47,990 bases of DNA. Origin: an uncultured Selenomonadales bacterium. GTDB lineage: Bacteria; Bacillota; Negativicutes; Selenomonadales; Selenomonadaceae. Below the pieces are notes generated by a model, which ran no database searches, was not told where the DNA came from, and worked only from the letters and a program-made list of their open reading frames with translations. Positions 8,337 through 17,600 of this stretch are shown in pieces (within the stretch, counting starts at the first letter, position 1; every line of letters begins with the position of its first letter). The position numbers and the translations under genes were made by a program. The stretch lies in the NCBI GenBank assembly GCA_937877565.1, contig CALFJB010000015.1, forward strand, positions 1 through 47,990, given 5' to 3'.

Positions 8337-8358
8337 ATTCTAAAAGATAAAATAAAAA

Positions 8359-8898
8359 TTAATCTTTAACGAGAGAAACGCCGGTTAATTTCGCCAATTC
8401 TTCAGCAGTCAAGACAACGCGGGCGATTGACCAGTGCATAGGTGTGCGTCCAACTTCACGGTAAACAATTTCAATCGGAAAATCAACCATATGGCTTAAC
8501 GCTTCTTCAAGCGTCATACCTTTTCGCGCAGTTAAAGTAATTGTTTCAATCAGGTTTACGCCTTGTTGATGTTCAATAACCAACGCTTCAAAATAATCAT
8601 CTTCACGGGGCTTGCCTTCACGCTCAACTTTACCGCGTACGGAAATTCCGTCGTACTGTTCAAAAGGTAACAACGGATGGCAAATAGCGTCAACAATCAT
8701 TGCAGACTGTTTACCCGCGTTAAAAAATTCTATCATTGTAGAAAGTGTAACGGATTTTTCGTCACGAGCTACGATTTTAAAAGGCGTTCGATTTTGTAAT
8801 TTCGGTACAACCTTTTCTTTGCCGCGTTTTTTCAAAAATAAAAAAATTCCCAGACAAAATACCACCGCCGCAATTAAAATCCCTTCAAGAATTACCAT
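8359..8898 (-). CDS. Conserved-looking membrane-anchored protein of unknown function
   Basis: 179 residues; ATG 8898 has GGGAGGGA nine bases upstream, a strong ribosome site. A single N-terminal membrane segment (residues 2-22, VILEGILIAAVVFCLGIFLFL) is followed by basic residues KKRGKEK, so the 150-residue body should face the cytoplasm. The body mixes strands and helices and ends with LTAEELAKLTGVSLVKD. No known motif or catalytic residue pattern is evident. It is separated from the CofE-like gene by the repeat element and is divergent from the GT9 gene. Confidence 0.65.
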   Translation of the reverse strand: MVILEGILIAAVVFCLGIFLFLKKRGKEKVVPKLQNRTPFKIVARDEKSVTLSTMIEFFNAGKQSAMIVDAICHPLLPFEQYDGISVRGKVEREGKPREDDYFEALVIEHQQGVNLIETITLTARKGMTLEEALSHMVDFPIEIVYREVGRTPMHWSIARVVLTAEELAKLTGVSLVKD

Positions 8899-8999
8899 TT
8901 ATAAAAATTCCCTCCCAAAACTTGCCTAAGTTGCAAACGTAGTTTAAAATACGATTCATTATTTTAGCGTTTAAATTGGAAATTGTAAAGGAATTTAAA

Positions 9000-10028
9000 A
9001 TGAGCGAAAATCTAAAAAATATTTTGGTAGTGAAACTTTCGGCGATTGGCGATGTAATTCACGCGCTGCCGGTAAGTTACGCCATTAAAGAAACTTTCCC
9101 AGATTCAAAATTAACGTGGGTAGTTGAGCCGCCCGCCTACGATTTACTGAAAATAAATCCCTGCGTTGACGAAATTATTTTGTTTGAAAAGAAAAAATTT
9201 AAAAGTTTCACCGGCTTTGTAAAAAGTTTTTTTCCGTTCAGAAAGGAACTTCAACAAAAAAGTTATGACGCGGTTTTAGACTTGCAGGGACTTTTTAAAT
9301 CTGCGGCTATAGCTTTTTTCGCACAGTCAAATATAAAACTTGGTATTTGTAATATGCGCGAACTTAGCAGCCAAATTTCTAAGCCGGTAATTGGCGAACA
9401 CGCCAAAGGACACATTGTCGAAAGATATTTGGATACAGCGCGGGCGATTGGTTGCCGCGTCGATAAAGTTGTTTTTCCGCTTGAAATTCCGCCGGACGAA
9501 AGTTTAAAAGCTATAGAAATTATGTTGCAAAATGAACTTGACGAAAATAAACCATACGCCGTTTTTGCAGTCGGTGCGAATTGGAATAACAAGCGTTGGC
9601 GTAAAGATTATTTTGCAGAATTGGGCGATTGGTTTTACAGCGTTGGAGTTGTACCCGTGATAATTGGCGGCGGCGCACTTGATGAAGAACGTACCGCAGA
9701 TATTATTTCAAAAATGCAAACTCCGCCGGTTAATCTCGTTGGCAAAACAAATTTAATCCAACTTGCTTACGTTATAAAAAAAGCGCGTCTTGTAATTGGC
9801 GGCGATACGGGTCCCGTGCATTTGGCGGCAGGTTTAGGCGTCCGAACTTTAATGCTTATGGGTCCAACTGATGCAAACAGAAATGGTCCTTACGGGCAAA
9901 TTGAAAACGCTATTGAAGTTGACAGAGACTGTAAAGGTTGCTGGAAACGCGCCTGTCCAAAACGTGAAGATTGTTTAGAAAAAATTTCCGTGCAAATGGT
10001 AAAAGATAAAATTATGGCTATGAAGTAA
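9000..10028 (+). CDS. GT9 glycosyltransferase, LPS heptosyltransferase-like
   Basis: 342 residues from ATG 9000, with AAAGGA about eight bases upstream; an in-frame TTG at 8976 is less likely. WaaC/WaaF-type features are LVVKLSAIGDVIHALPVS at the N-terminus, AVLDLQGLFKSA, AVGANWNNKRWRKDYF, and the donor-binding RLVIGGDTGPVHLAAGLGVRTLMLMGPTDANRNGPYG block (quoted here in parts of one region). The end CKGCWKRACPKREDC has four cysteines, seen in many family members. These enzymes add heptose to lipid A-Kdo in the inner leaflet, so the organism should have an outer membrane. The 3' end overlaps the convergent thioesterase gene by 11 bases. Confidence 0.88.
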   Translation: MSENLKNILVVKLSAIGDVIHALPVSYAIKETFPDSKLTWVVEPPAYDLLKINPCVDEIILFEKKKFKSFTGFVKSFFPFRKELQQKSYDAVLDLQGLFKSAAIAFFAQSNIKLGICNMRELSSQISKPVIGEHAKGHIVERYLDTARAIGCRVDKVVFPLEIPPDESLKAIEIMLQNELDENKPYAVFAVGANWNNKRWRKDYFAELGDWFYSVGVVPVIIGGGALDEERTADIISKMQTPPVNLVGKTNLIQLAYVIKKARLVIGGDTGPVHLAAGLGVRTLMLMGPTDANRNGPYGQIENAIEVDRDCKGCWKRACPKREDCLEKISVQMVKDKIMAMK

Positions 10029-10437
10029 CTTTTTCAATTACAAAAAAAGTTGCATGAGCCTTCGCAAATAAATTTCCCGCCGCGTCAACAATTCCACATT
10101 CGCAAATCATAATTTGGTTGCCGTCGTGCAAAATTTTAGCGTCAGTAAAAATTTTTGTACCAATTTTAACGGCGTGCATAAATTCAAGCGTTATGGAAAC
10201 GGTGACGACTTTTTTATTTCGTACAAAACACGCCGCGCCCATCGCAGTATCAGCCATAGTTGTCATAACGCCGCCATGCAGAATCCCATAGCAGTTTGAA
10301 TGTTGGCTTTTAACTTCCAACTCTAAACGAACGCCGCCATCTTCCGTCGGTACAATGTCAGCGTTCAGAAAATCGCAAATCGTGTTATCGTGGCAAAATT
10401 TTATAACCTTGTCCTGTGTCAAAATATCACCCGCCAT
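10018..10437 (-). CDS. PaaI-type hotdog-fold thioesterase
   Basis: 139 residues, normal for the family. It shows CYGILHGGVMTTMADTAMGAA, the HGG motif and the following acidic residue used by PaaI/YdiI-like acyl-CoA thioesterases, then VTVSITLEFMHAVKIGT. It acts in the cytoplasm on an acyl-CoA that cannot be named from sequence. The stop of the preceding acidic-protein gene is immediately next to this ATG, so translation is probably coupled. Its end overlaps the end of the convergent GT9 gene by 11 bases. Confidence 0.85.
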   Translation of the reverse strand: MAGDILTQDKVIKFCHDNTICDFLNADIVPTEDGGVRLELEVKSQHSNCYGILHGGVMTTMADTAMGAACFVRNKKVVTVSITLEFMHAVKIGTKIFTDAKILHDGNQIMICECGIVDAAGNLFAKAHATFFVIEKVTS

Positions 10438-10764
10438 TTAATCAAATATACCGTCCAAAATATCGCTCACAAAATTTACTAAATCCTCTTCAACTTCGGA
10501 AGTAACATCTTGAATAGTCAGAAATTCAAGATCGTCCGCCGTGTCTAAGGAATTGCCCGCAATTTCGGTTGTAGCGTCTTGAGCATTTTCCGCCGTTTCA
10601 GCTACAACATTTTGAGTATTTTTCAAGTCGTCATTTATTTGTTTAGGATTTTCAGTTGTATCAAAAGGCATTCCTGAAAAAATTTCGGGTAATATTTCTC
10701 CGGCGTCGCTATTTTGATTTTTATTTTCGTCTTTTTCATTCGGATCAAAATTTTCAATCATCAT
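10438..10764 (-). CDS. Small acidic protein of unknown function
   Basis: About 108 residues, very rich in Asp, Glu, Asn and Thr, with repeated short segments such as NVVAETAENAQDATTEIAGN. It has no signal peptide or membrane segment and no recognised family; the composition suggests a disordered protein. GGAG ends directly before the first of several ATGs, so I prefer the ATG at 10764 (six-base spacing); 10770 and 10761 are possible. The stop codon abuts the thioesterase start. The C-terminus (LVNFVSDILDGIFD) is the only hydrophobic part. Confidence 0.6.
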   Translation of the reverse strand: MMIENFDPNEKDENKNQNSDAGEILPEIFSGMPFDTTENPKQINDDLKNTQNVVAETAENAQDATTEIAGNSLDTADDLEFLTIQDVTSEVEEDLVNFVSDILDGIFD

Positions 10765-10891
10765 AATCATCTCCAGTAAAAATAATTTTAGCGGTAAGAA
10801 TTGCGATTGTAAAGTTTTTCAAAGTTTTACAGGAAGAATTTTTTCAGCGTCGAAATTTAAACTGATTAATATTGAGGAGGAATTTATTTTA

Positions 10892-13177
10892 ATGAATTTA
10901 TTTGAAACTGAACTTGGCGGCAGAAAGTTAATCGTTGAACAGGGAAAAATGGCTAAACAAGCCAACGGCGCGGTTTTGGTACGCTACGGCGATACGGCGG
11001 TTTTAGTGGCTGTAACTTCATCAGCTAAGCCGCGTGAAGGCGTCGATTTTTTCCCGTTGACTGTAGATTATGAAGAAAAAATGTATTCGTCAGGAAAAAT
11101 TCCGGGAAGTTTTATAAAGCGTGAGGGTCGTCCTCAAACAAGCGGAATTTTACGCAGTCGCTTAATTGACAGACCAATTCGCCCGCTGTTTCTTGAAGGT
11201 TTTAGAAACGATGTACAAGTTACGGCAACGGTTATTTGCTACGACGCAGATAACGCCCCCGAAATTCCCGCAATGCTCGGCGCGTCCTGCGCTATTTGTA
11301 TTTCTGATATTCCTTTCAATGGTCCAATCGCCGGTGTACGTGTCGGCAGAATCGACGGCAATTTTATTATCAATCCAACGCAAGAACAAGCTGAAAAATC
11401 TGACTTAGATTTAATGGTTGCAGGTTCAGCTGATGCAGTTATGATGGTTGAGGCGGGCGCAAAAGAATTGCCTGAAGAAATTATTCTTGAGGCGATTTTA
11501 TACGGACACGAAGAAATTAAAAAGCTTGTCGCCTTCCAAAATGAAATTGTCGCCGCAGTCGGCAAAGAAAAGGCTGAATATCCTTTATTCCATCCAAATG
11601 AAGAAATTGAGGCGGCAGTTAGAGAAATTGCGCCTGCGAAAATCGACGCGGCTGTTAGAAACCCTGACAAGTTGGCACGTGATGCCGCAGTTGACGCAGT
11701 GCAGGAAGAAATTACCGCCGAATTGTTGGAAAAATTCCCTGCTGAAGAATATCCTGACGCCGAAAAAGAAATTGGCGAAGTTTTCTACAAAGTCAAAAAA
11801 GACGTTGTACGCCATATGATAACGCATGAAAAAATTCGTCCAGACGGGCGCGAACTTGAGGAAGTGCGCCCAATTACTTGCGAAGTTGGATTATTTGCGC
11901 GTACTCATGGCAGTGGACTTTTTACACGCGGACAAACTCAAGTTTTGACAATTACAACTTTGGGATCAGTTGGCGATGAACAAATTGTTGACGGCTTGGA
12001 TCCGGAATATACAAAACATTATTTGCATCATTATAATTTTCCGGGATTTTCAGTTGGTGAGGCGCGTCCTTCGCGCAGTCCCGGTCGTCGTGAAATTGGA
12101 CACGGCGCACTTGCTGAACGTGCCCTTGAGCCAATGATTCCGCCGCTTGAAGAATTTCCCTATACAATTCGCCTCGTCTCTGAAGTTTTGGAAAGTAACG
12201 GCTCCAGTTCAATGGGTAGCGTTTGCGGCAGTACTTTAAGCCTTATGAACGCGGGCGTAAAAATTAAACGTCCTGTCAGCGGCGTTGCAATGGGACTTGT
12301 TAAAGACGGCGATAAACATACAATTTTAACTGATATTCAAGGAATGGAAGACGCGCTCGGCGATATGGATTTCAAAGTGGCAGGTACAACCGAAGGCGTT
12401 ACCGCTATTCAAATGGATATTAAAATTGCCGGAATTACGCGGGAAATTTTATCTGACGCCCTCGCGCAGGCTAAACGCGGCAGAAGTTTTATTTTGGGTA
12501 AAATGCTTGAATGTATCAGCGAACCGGCAGCAGAACTTTCGCCGTATGCTCCGCGCGTTATGACTATAAAAATTCCTGTTGATAAAATTCGTGAAGTCAT
12601 TGGCACGGGCGGCAAAATGGTTAATAAAATTATCGAAGAAACCGGCACCACCATTGACATTGAGGACGACGGAAATATTTTTGTCACGTCTCAAGATGTG
12701 GAAGGTATTAAAAAGGCTCTCAAGATGATTGAAGATGTCATTCACGATTTCACAGTTGGCGAAGTTTACGAAAATTGCCCCGTTACAAGGATTGAAAGTT
12801 TCGGCGCGTTCGTTGAACTTTTGCCCGGTCGTGAAGGACTTTGCCACATTTCGCAACTTGCAATTAACCGCGTTGAAAAAGTTGAAGACGTTGTAAAAAT
12901 TGGCGATACTTTAACCGTAAAAGTTACGGAAATTGACGAGCGCGGCAAAGTTAATGTCAGTCACAAAGCAACTTTAACTTCAACAACTTCAAGCCGTCCC
13001 GCGCCTAAAATTTTTGCCGGAAAACCGCCTGAAAGAAGTTTCAACGATAGAAAACCTGCTGAAAGAAATTCTTCAGACAGAAAACCGCCTGAAAGAAAAT
13101 TTTCTGACAGTAGCAGAAAACCGTTTGATAGAAATTCCCGTGACAAATACGGTAACCGCAACCGCAGAAGGGATTGA
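10892..13177 (+). CDS. pnp: Polyribonucleotide nucleotidyltransferase (PNPase)
   Basis: 761 residues; ATG 10892 follows GAGGAGGAA. PNPase degrades RNA 3' to 5' with phosphate. The order is complete: first RNase PH domain (GAVLVRYGDTAVLVAVTSSA), helical linker, second RNase PH domain with SRSPGRREIGHGALAERAL and GSVCGSTLSLMNAG, then a KH domain with IREVIGTGGKMVNKIIEETG, and an S1 domain with GAFVELLPGREGLCHISQL. After the S1 domain, about 55 residues form a basic repetitive tail built from DRKPxER units ending GNRNRRRD; this is longer than usual and probably binds RNA or partners. The adjacent rpsO seen in many bacteria is absent here. Confidence 0.98.
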   Translation: MNLFETELGGRKLIVEQGKMAKQANGAVLVRYGDTAVLVAVTSSAKPREGVDFFPLTVDYEEKMYSSGKIPGSFIKREGRPQTSGILRSRLIDRPIRPLFLEGFRNDVQVTATVICYDADNAPEIPAMLGASCAICISDIPFNGPIAGVRVGRIDGNFIINPTQEQAEKSDLDLMVAGSADAVMMVEAGAKELPEEIILEAILYGHEEIKKLVAFQNEIVAAVGKEKAEYPLFHPNEEIEAAVREIAPAKIDAAVRNPDKLARDAAVDAVQEEITAELLEKFPAEEYPDAEKEIGEVFYKVKKDVVRHMITHEKIRPDGRELEEVRPITCEVGLFARTHGSGLFTRGQTQVLTITTLGSVGDEQIVDGLDPEYTKHYLHHYNFPGFSVGEARPSRSPGRREIGHGALAERALEPMIPPLEEFPYTIRLVSEVLESNGSSSMGSVCGSTLSLMNAGVKIKRPVSGVAMGLVKDGDKHTILTDIQGMEDALGDMDFKVAGTTEGVTAIQMDIKIAGITREILSDALAQAKRGRSFILGKMLECISEPAAELSPYAPRVMTIKIPVDKIREVIGTGGKMVNKIIEETGTTIDIEDDGNIFVTSQDVEGIKKALKMIEDVIHDFTVGEVYENCPVTRIESFGAFVELLPGREGLCHISQLAINRVEKVEDVVKIGDTLTVKVTEIDERGKVNVSHKATLTSTTSSRPAPKIFAGKPPERSFNDRKPAERNSSDRKPPERKFSDSSRKPFDRNSRDKYGNRNRRRD

Positions 13178-13183
13178 TACGCC

Positions 13184-14416
13184 GTGAAAATTTTTCAGAT
13201 TTTATTTTTGATAATTTTTGTGGTTACAACTTCGACGGCTTGCTCTGCCGGTTCGCGCGTAGTTTCAAAAAATTTTTCAAAAAGCGTAAACAATTTCAGC
13301 TGGAACTATTTTAAAACGCTCGACAAGAATAAAAATATTTTCTATTCGCCGTACAGCATTTCAGCCGCCCTTTCAATGGTTGCCAACGGCGCAACCGGCA
13401 AAACTCAAAAAGAAATTCTAGCCGCGCTCGGTACAAAGTCTTTGGACAGTTTAAACGACGATTTTAAAAATTTCCGCAAGTTCGCAGAAAAAAATTATAC
13501 CAACGGTACAATTTTAAAATCAGCTGATCTGATTCTGATAAATCAAAATTTCGTCAGCAACGGCGTTAATTCAAAGTTTGAAAAAATTGTCAAGGACGCT
13601 TACCAATCCGAAGTTAAAGCCGCTGATTTTTCCGGCAACCTCAACGCCGAAAAAGCCAAAATTAGAAATTGGGTTTCCAAAAATACCAACAATTTCATTT
13701 ACGGTTATCAGGCGGAAATTGATTCTGAAACAATCGTTGATATTTTGGACGTGATTTATTTTAAAAGCAAATGGGCTAATCCTTTCAACGAGTCCAAAAC
13801 TTGGAAGTCTGATTTTACCAACAAAGACGGTGCTAAAAGCAAAGTTAAAATGATGTCCAAAACGTTTGAAGATTCAATGGTTTATTACTCTGACGAAAAA
13901 TATATGAGTATCGTATTGCCGTATCAGAAAAATCTTGCCGAAATGTATTTGATTTTACCGGTTGACGAAAATAATTTGAACGTCGCCGAAAGTTGGGACG
14001 CCGAAGAAAATTCTTACAAGGAAGATTTTTTTGCAAATGTAAACGATTCTTCGGTTTTTGAAGGCAAAGTTGAAGTTTTTGTACCGAAGTTTGAATTGGA
14101 TATAAAAAATAATCTCAATGAAAGTTTGCAGGCAATGGAGATAATCAGACCTTTTTATGACGACGCCGAATTTTATAACATTTTCAAGAAAATGCAGTTG
14201 AAAATCAGCCAAGTTACACATCAAGCAAAAGTTAAAGTTGATGAATCCGGCACTGAAGCCGCCGCCGTTACTGAAATTGGAATGGTAGGCGCAACGGCTG
14301 TAGAAACGCCGCCGCAAACTGTTTATTTTCGTGCGGACAGACCATTTTTATTTGTGATTCGTGACGTGGCGTCGGGAATTGATTTATTTACCGGCGTTGT
14401 AAATGAACTGAAATAA
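13184..14416 (+). CDS. Secreted or lipid-anchored serpin (serine protease inhibitor)
   Basis: 410 residues, typical serpin size, from GTG 13184 with AAGGGA upstream. The N-terminus is a signal peptide ending near TTSTACSAG; the cysteine could be lipidated but the lipobox is not canonical. Serpin hallmarks are NIFYSPYSISAALSMVANGA, DVIYFKSKWANPF and the C-terminal PFLFVIRD. The reactive-centre hinge DESGTEAAAVTEIG has small residues at P12-P9, so it should be inhibitory. By the 17-residue convention the scissile bond falls near Ala-Thr, suggesting an elastase-like target. It starts only six bases after the pnp stop, an unusual neighbour that implies co-transcription. A terminator follows. Confidence 0.92.
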   Translation: MKIFQILFLIIFVVTTSTACSAGSRVVSKNFSKSVNNFSWNYFKTLDKNKNIFYSPYSISAALSMVANGATGKTQKEILAALGTKSLDSLNDDFKNFRKFAEKNYTNGTILKSADLILINQNFVSNGVNSKFEKIVKDAYQSEVKAADFSGNLNAEKAKIRNWVSKNTNNFIYGYQAEIDSETIVDILDVIYFKSKWANPFNESKTWKSDFTNKDGAKSKVKMMSKTFEDSMVYYSDEKYMSIVLPYQKNLAEMYLILPVDENNLNVAESWDAEENSYKEDFFANVNDSSVFEGKVEVFVPKFELDIKNNLNESLQAMEIIRPFYDDAEFYNIFKKMQLKISQVTHQAKVKVDESGTEAAAVTEIGMVGATAVETPPQTVYFRADRPFLFVIRDVASGIDLFTGVVNELK

Positions 14417-14430
14417 AATTTAAAAATTTT

Positions 14431-14470
14431 ACGGGCAGTTAAAAAATTTTGACGCCCGTTATTTTTTTTG
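14431..14470 (+). terminator. Rho-independent terminator after the serpin gene
   Basis: ACGGGC (14431-14436) pairs with GCCCGT (14454-14459), followed by a T-rich run to 14469. The sequence resembles the terminator at 18486-18532, including CGGGCAGTT and TTGACGCCCG. Confidence 0.85.
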
Positions 14471-14521
14471 AAAATTTACCTGCGCGGTAATGAATTTGAA
14501 AAACTTTTGAATTAAAATTTT

Positions 14522-14550
14522 AGCCGTTAAAATTTAAGCGGCTTTTTTTA
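14522..14550 (+). terminator. Second stem with T-run upstream of the STAND gene
   Basis: AGCCG (14522-14526) pairs with CGGCT (14539-14543), followed by seven T. It may be a back-up terminator for the serpin transcript; the stem is only five pairs. Confidence 0.5.
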
Positions 14551-14558
14551 TAAATTTC

Positions 14559-14593
14559 TTGACAAACAAACACGAGTTTTTGTGAGGTATAAT
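14559..14593 (+). promoter_or_regulatory. Candidate promoter of the STAND gene
   Basis: TATAAT at 14588-14593 is a perfect -10. TTGACA at 14559-14564 is a perfect -35, but the spacer is 23 bases instead of about 17, so either the -35 is fortuitous or the promoter is weak or activator-dependent. Confidence 0.4.
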
Positions 14594-14639
14594 TAGTTTT
14601 AATAATTTTGAAAGATATTTTATTGAAGGAGGAATTTTT

Positions 14640-17600
14640 TTGGATTCGGGAATTTTTATAGATCGTGATGAGCTGCGCGAAGATTTTAAAAATCAGTGTC
14701 AAAATTTTTCGTCAAGCGGCAGTAAAATTATTCAATATTACGGCGTGGCTGGAATGGGCAAAACTGCGCTGTTGAAAAATTTAATGGCGTCATTGCAAGG
14801 AACGGGGATTGATTCTGTTTATCACGATTTTGATTCTGTAAATGATATGCGCGTTGTACTCAAAAAATTGGCGCGGCGTTTTTCTAAAATCGGCTTTGAG
14901 TTTCCACTGTTTGAAATGGGCTGTTATCTTTACGAAGTGAACATTGGCGAAAATGTTTACCCGCCGAAACATAAAAATTTTTTGGAAGAATATCCATTTT
15001 TAACAGACAACATTGGATTAGCGGCGGCGGTCGCCTCAACCGTTGCAACGGGCGGCGTGGCAGGTATGGTTGTCGGCATCGACGCAGTTACAAAGGCGTT
15101 GCCGCTCATCAGCGATTTAATTTCAAAAGTTTATAGTTACTGCGTTGAAAATCTTGACGCGGACAACGCAAATTTAAATTACAAAAAGCACGTCGAAGAA
15201 ACTATTAAAGACCTTGAAAAGTTTGCCGAAAATACAACCAACGAAATGGATTTTGAAGATAAACTTGTGAATCTTTTCGCGCAGGATTTTTCGCACTGTA
15301 TGCAAAAAAATAATCGCAAAATTGTTATTTTCCTTGACAGCTACGAAATTTTGTTAAACAAAGGCAGAAAAACTAAGGAACATCCCGAGCCGGATTGGTG
15401 GCTGAAAGAAATTTTAAATTTTGAAATTCCGAACGTTATCTGGATTCTTAGCGGCAGAAATAAATTGCGTTATCTGCGCGGTAAAGCCATGCAACACGAA
15501 TTAAAACCCTTCGATGATGTTGTTTCGCTGAAATTTTTGCAAAGTCGCGGTATTGAAAAAAATCCCACGCTTTGTTATCAGCTTACAAAATTAACGCGCG
15601 GTTATCCTTTGTACCTTGAACTTTGCGCGGAGCATTACAACCTTTTGAAAAAGAAAGATAAGCATCACGAGCCGGATATTTCAGAATTTGGTTCTGAAAA
15701 TGAAGATTTTACCGACCGCCGAAATAAAATTGTTTTCAATCTGATTGAGTGTATGGACGATACCGGCATTAGGGAAACGATAAAATATTTTTGCGCGTTG
15801 AGAATGTGGTTTGACGAAATGGCGTACGGCGTCATTCCGGTTTTCAATGAAACGGCTTACAACATTTTGAAAAATTATTCATTCGTGCGCGTAGCTGACA
15901 ACGACGGCGAATTTTCCCAAAATTTTTTCTACGTCGATAACGCCGTTCAAGAAATTTTGCTGTCGAAGTACAAGAAAGAAAATCCCTACGTTATTGGCAA
16001 TTCTTTGAAAAATACAAATAAATTTTTTGCCGAGCTGATTAAAAATTCTGCGGACGATTATATTTTTTGCGGCTACTGCTACAGACTTTGGGGCGATACG
16101 ATTGTTAGACTTGTTGACGACGCCGACAAATTGAAAACTTACTACGAAGAATTTTTTGAGCCGCGCACCGGCTTAAATAGTGATTTTGAAATAAATTCAG
16201 ATTTTCGTGCAGTGGCAGAAAATATCACGTGGAATTTTTTAGCTAAAGTTAAAATGTTGGTAAAGTCTGAAGAAAATTGCACGGCGCACGCTTATTTTGA
16301 ATTGGTATTGGCACATTTGAATAACGTACAGCGCAGATTTTCGACGGCGGCAGATTACGCAGAATCAGCTTACAAAAAATTTGAAATTTTGAATAACGGC
16401 GAAAATGTAATTTTATCGTTGAAAATTTTGGCGGCGGCTTACAAAGGGCAAGGTCTTAACAAAAATCAAATTGAAACTCAACGCCAAATTGTAACCGCTA
16501 CAGAAAAATATTTTAATGACTTTGAAAAAAATATTGACGCGCTGGAAACTTTGTACGATGTTTTGAGTGAAAATAATCTGCGCTACGACGCTATCGAAGT
16601 TCGCGGGCAAATGATTGACGTTTACAAAAATGAATACGGCGCGGACGGCGAAGAAACTTTAGAAATAATGGGCGAATTGGCGGACGAATGGGACGACTTC
16701 AGAAAATTTGATAAGGCGTTGGAAATTCGGCAGGAAATTTTGGAAATTGTCAAAGGCGATTTATCCGCCGAAATTGAGGCTGAAAAACAAATTGCGTACA
16801 TTTACCATCACGCCAAAAATTATCCCAAAGAAATTGAACACTACGAAAAAGTTTTGGAACTTATACGCGCTAAAGACGGCGAATACAGCAAAGATTTAAT
16901 GGAGCCGCTCTCTGAAATGGCTGAAACTTTTTGGGATATAAATAATTTCGACGAATGGGGCAAAAAGCGCGATGAAATTGTTGCGATTTACCAAAATAAA
17001 ATTGACGCTGAATCCGAACAACACGGCGAAAACTCCAAAGAAGTCATTGACGCTATCGGAAGTTTAATTCATTGGCTTGAAAGAATTGAGGCAAATGAAG
17101 ACGTTGCAAAGTGGAACGAAATTTTACAGCCGAAAAAAATTGAACACTATAAAAAAGTTTCTGAAAATATCCGCGCAAAAAATGGCGACTTCAGCGAAGA
17201 TTTAATAGAGCCGCTTTCCAGAATGGCAAAAACTTTTTGGAATATGGAAAATTTCGACGAATGGGGCAAAAAGCGCGATGAAATTATTTCGATTTACCAA
17301 AATAAAATCGACGCTGAATCCGAAGAACACGGCGAAAATTCCGAAGAAGTTATTGACGTTATCGAAGATTTAATATGGCAACTTGAAATAATTGAGGCAA
17401 CTGATGAAGTTGAAAATTGGCAAAATATTTTACGCTCGAAAAAAATTGCCGCCAATATTCCCGTAGATGACGAAGGCGACGAATTGGAAGAATTGCACAA
17501 TAAATTTGACGAATTGCAGGCGAATTTGGAAAAAATTTTTGACAGTGAAACTTTTGAAGAATTTGTTGACACTGCAAAAGAATTGGCAGAAATTGCCAAA

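Noticed and set aside
11239..11670. Minus-strand open frame of 143 codons opposite pnp
   Set aside because: Overlaps the conserved RNase PH region in antisense; no supporting signals.
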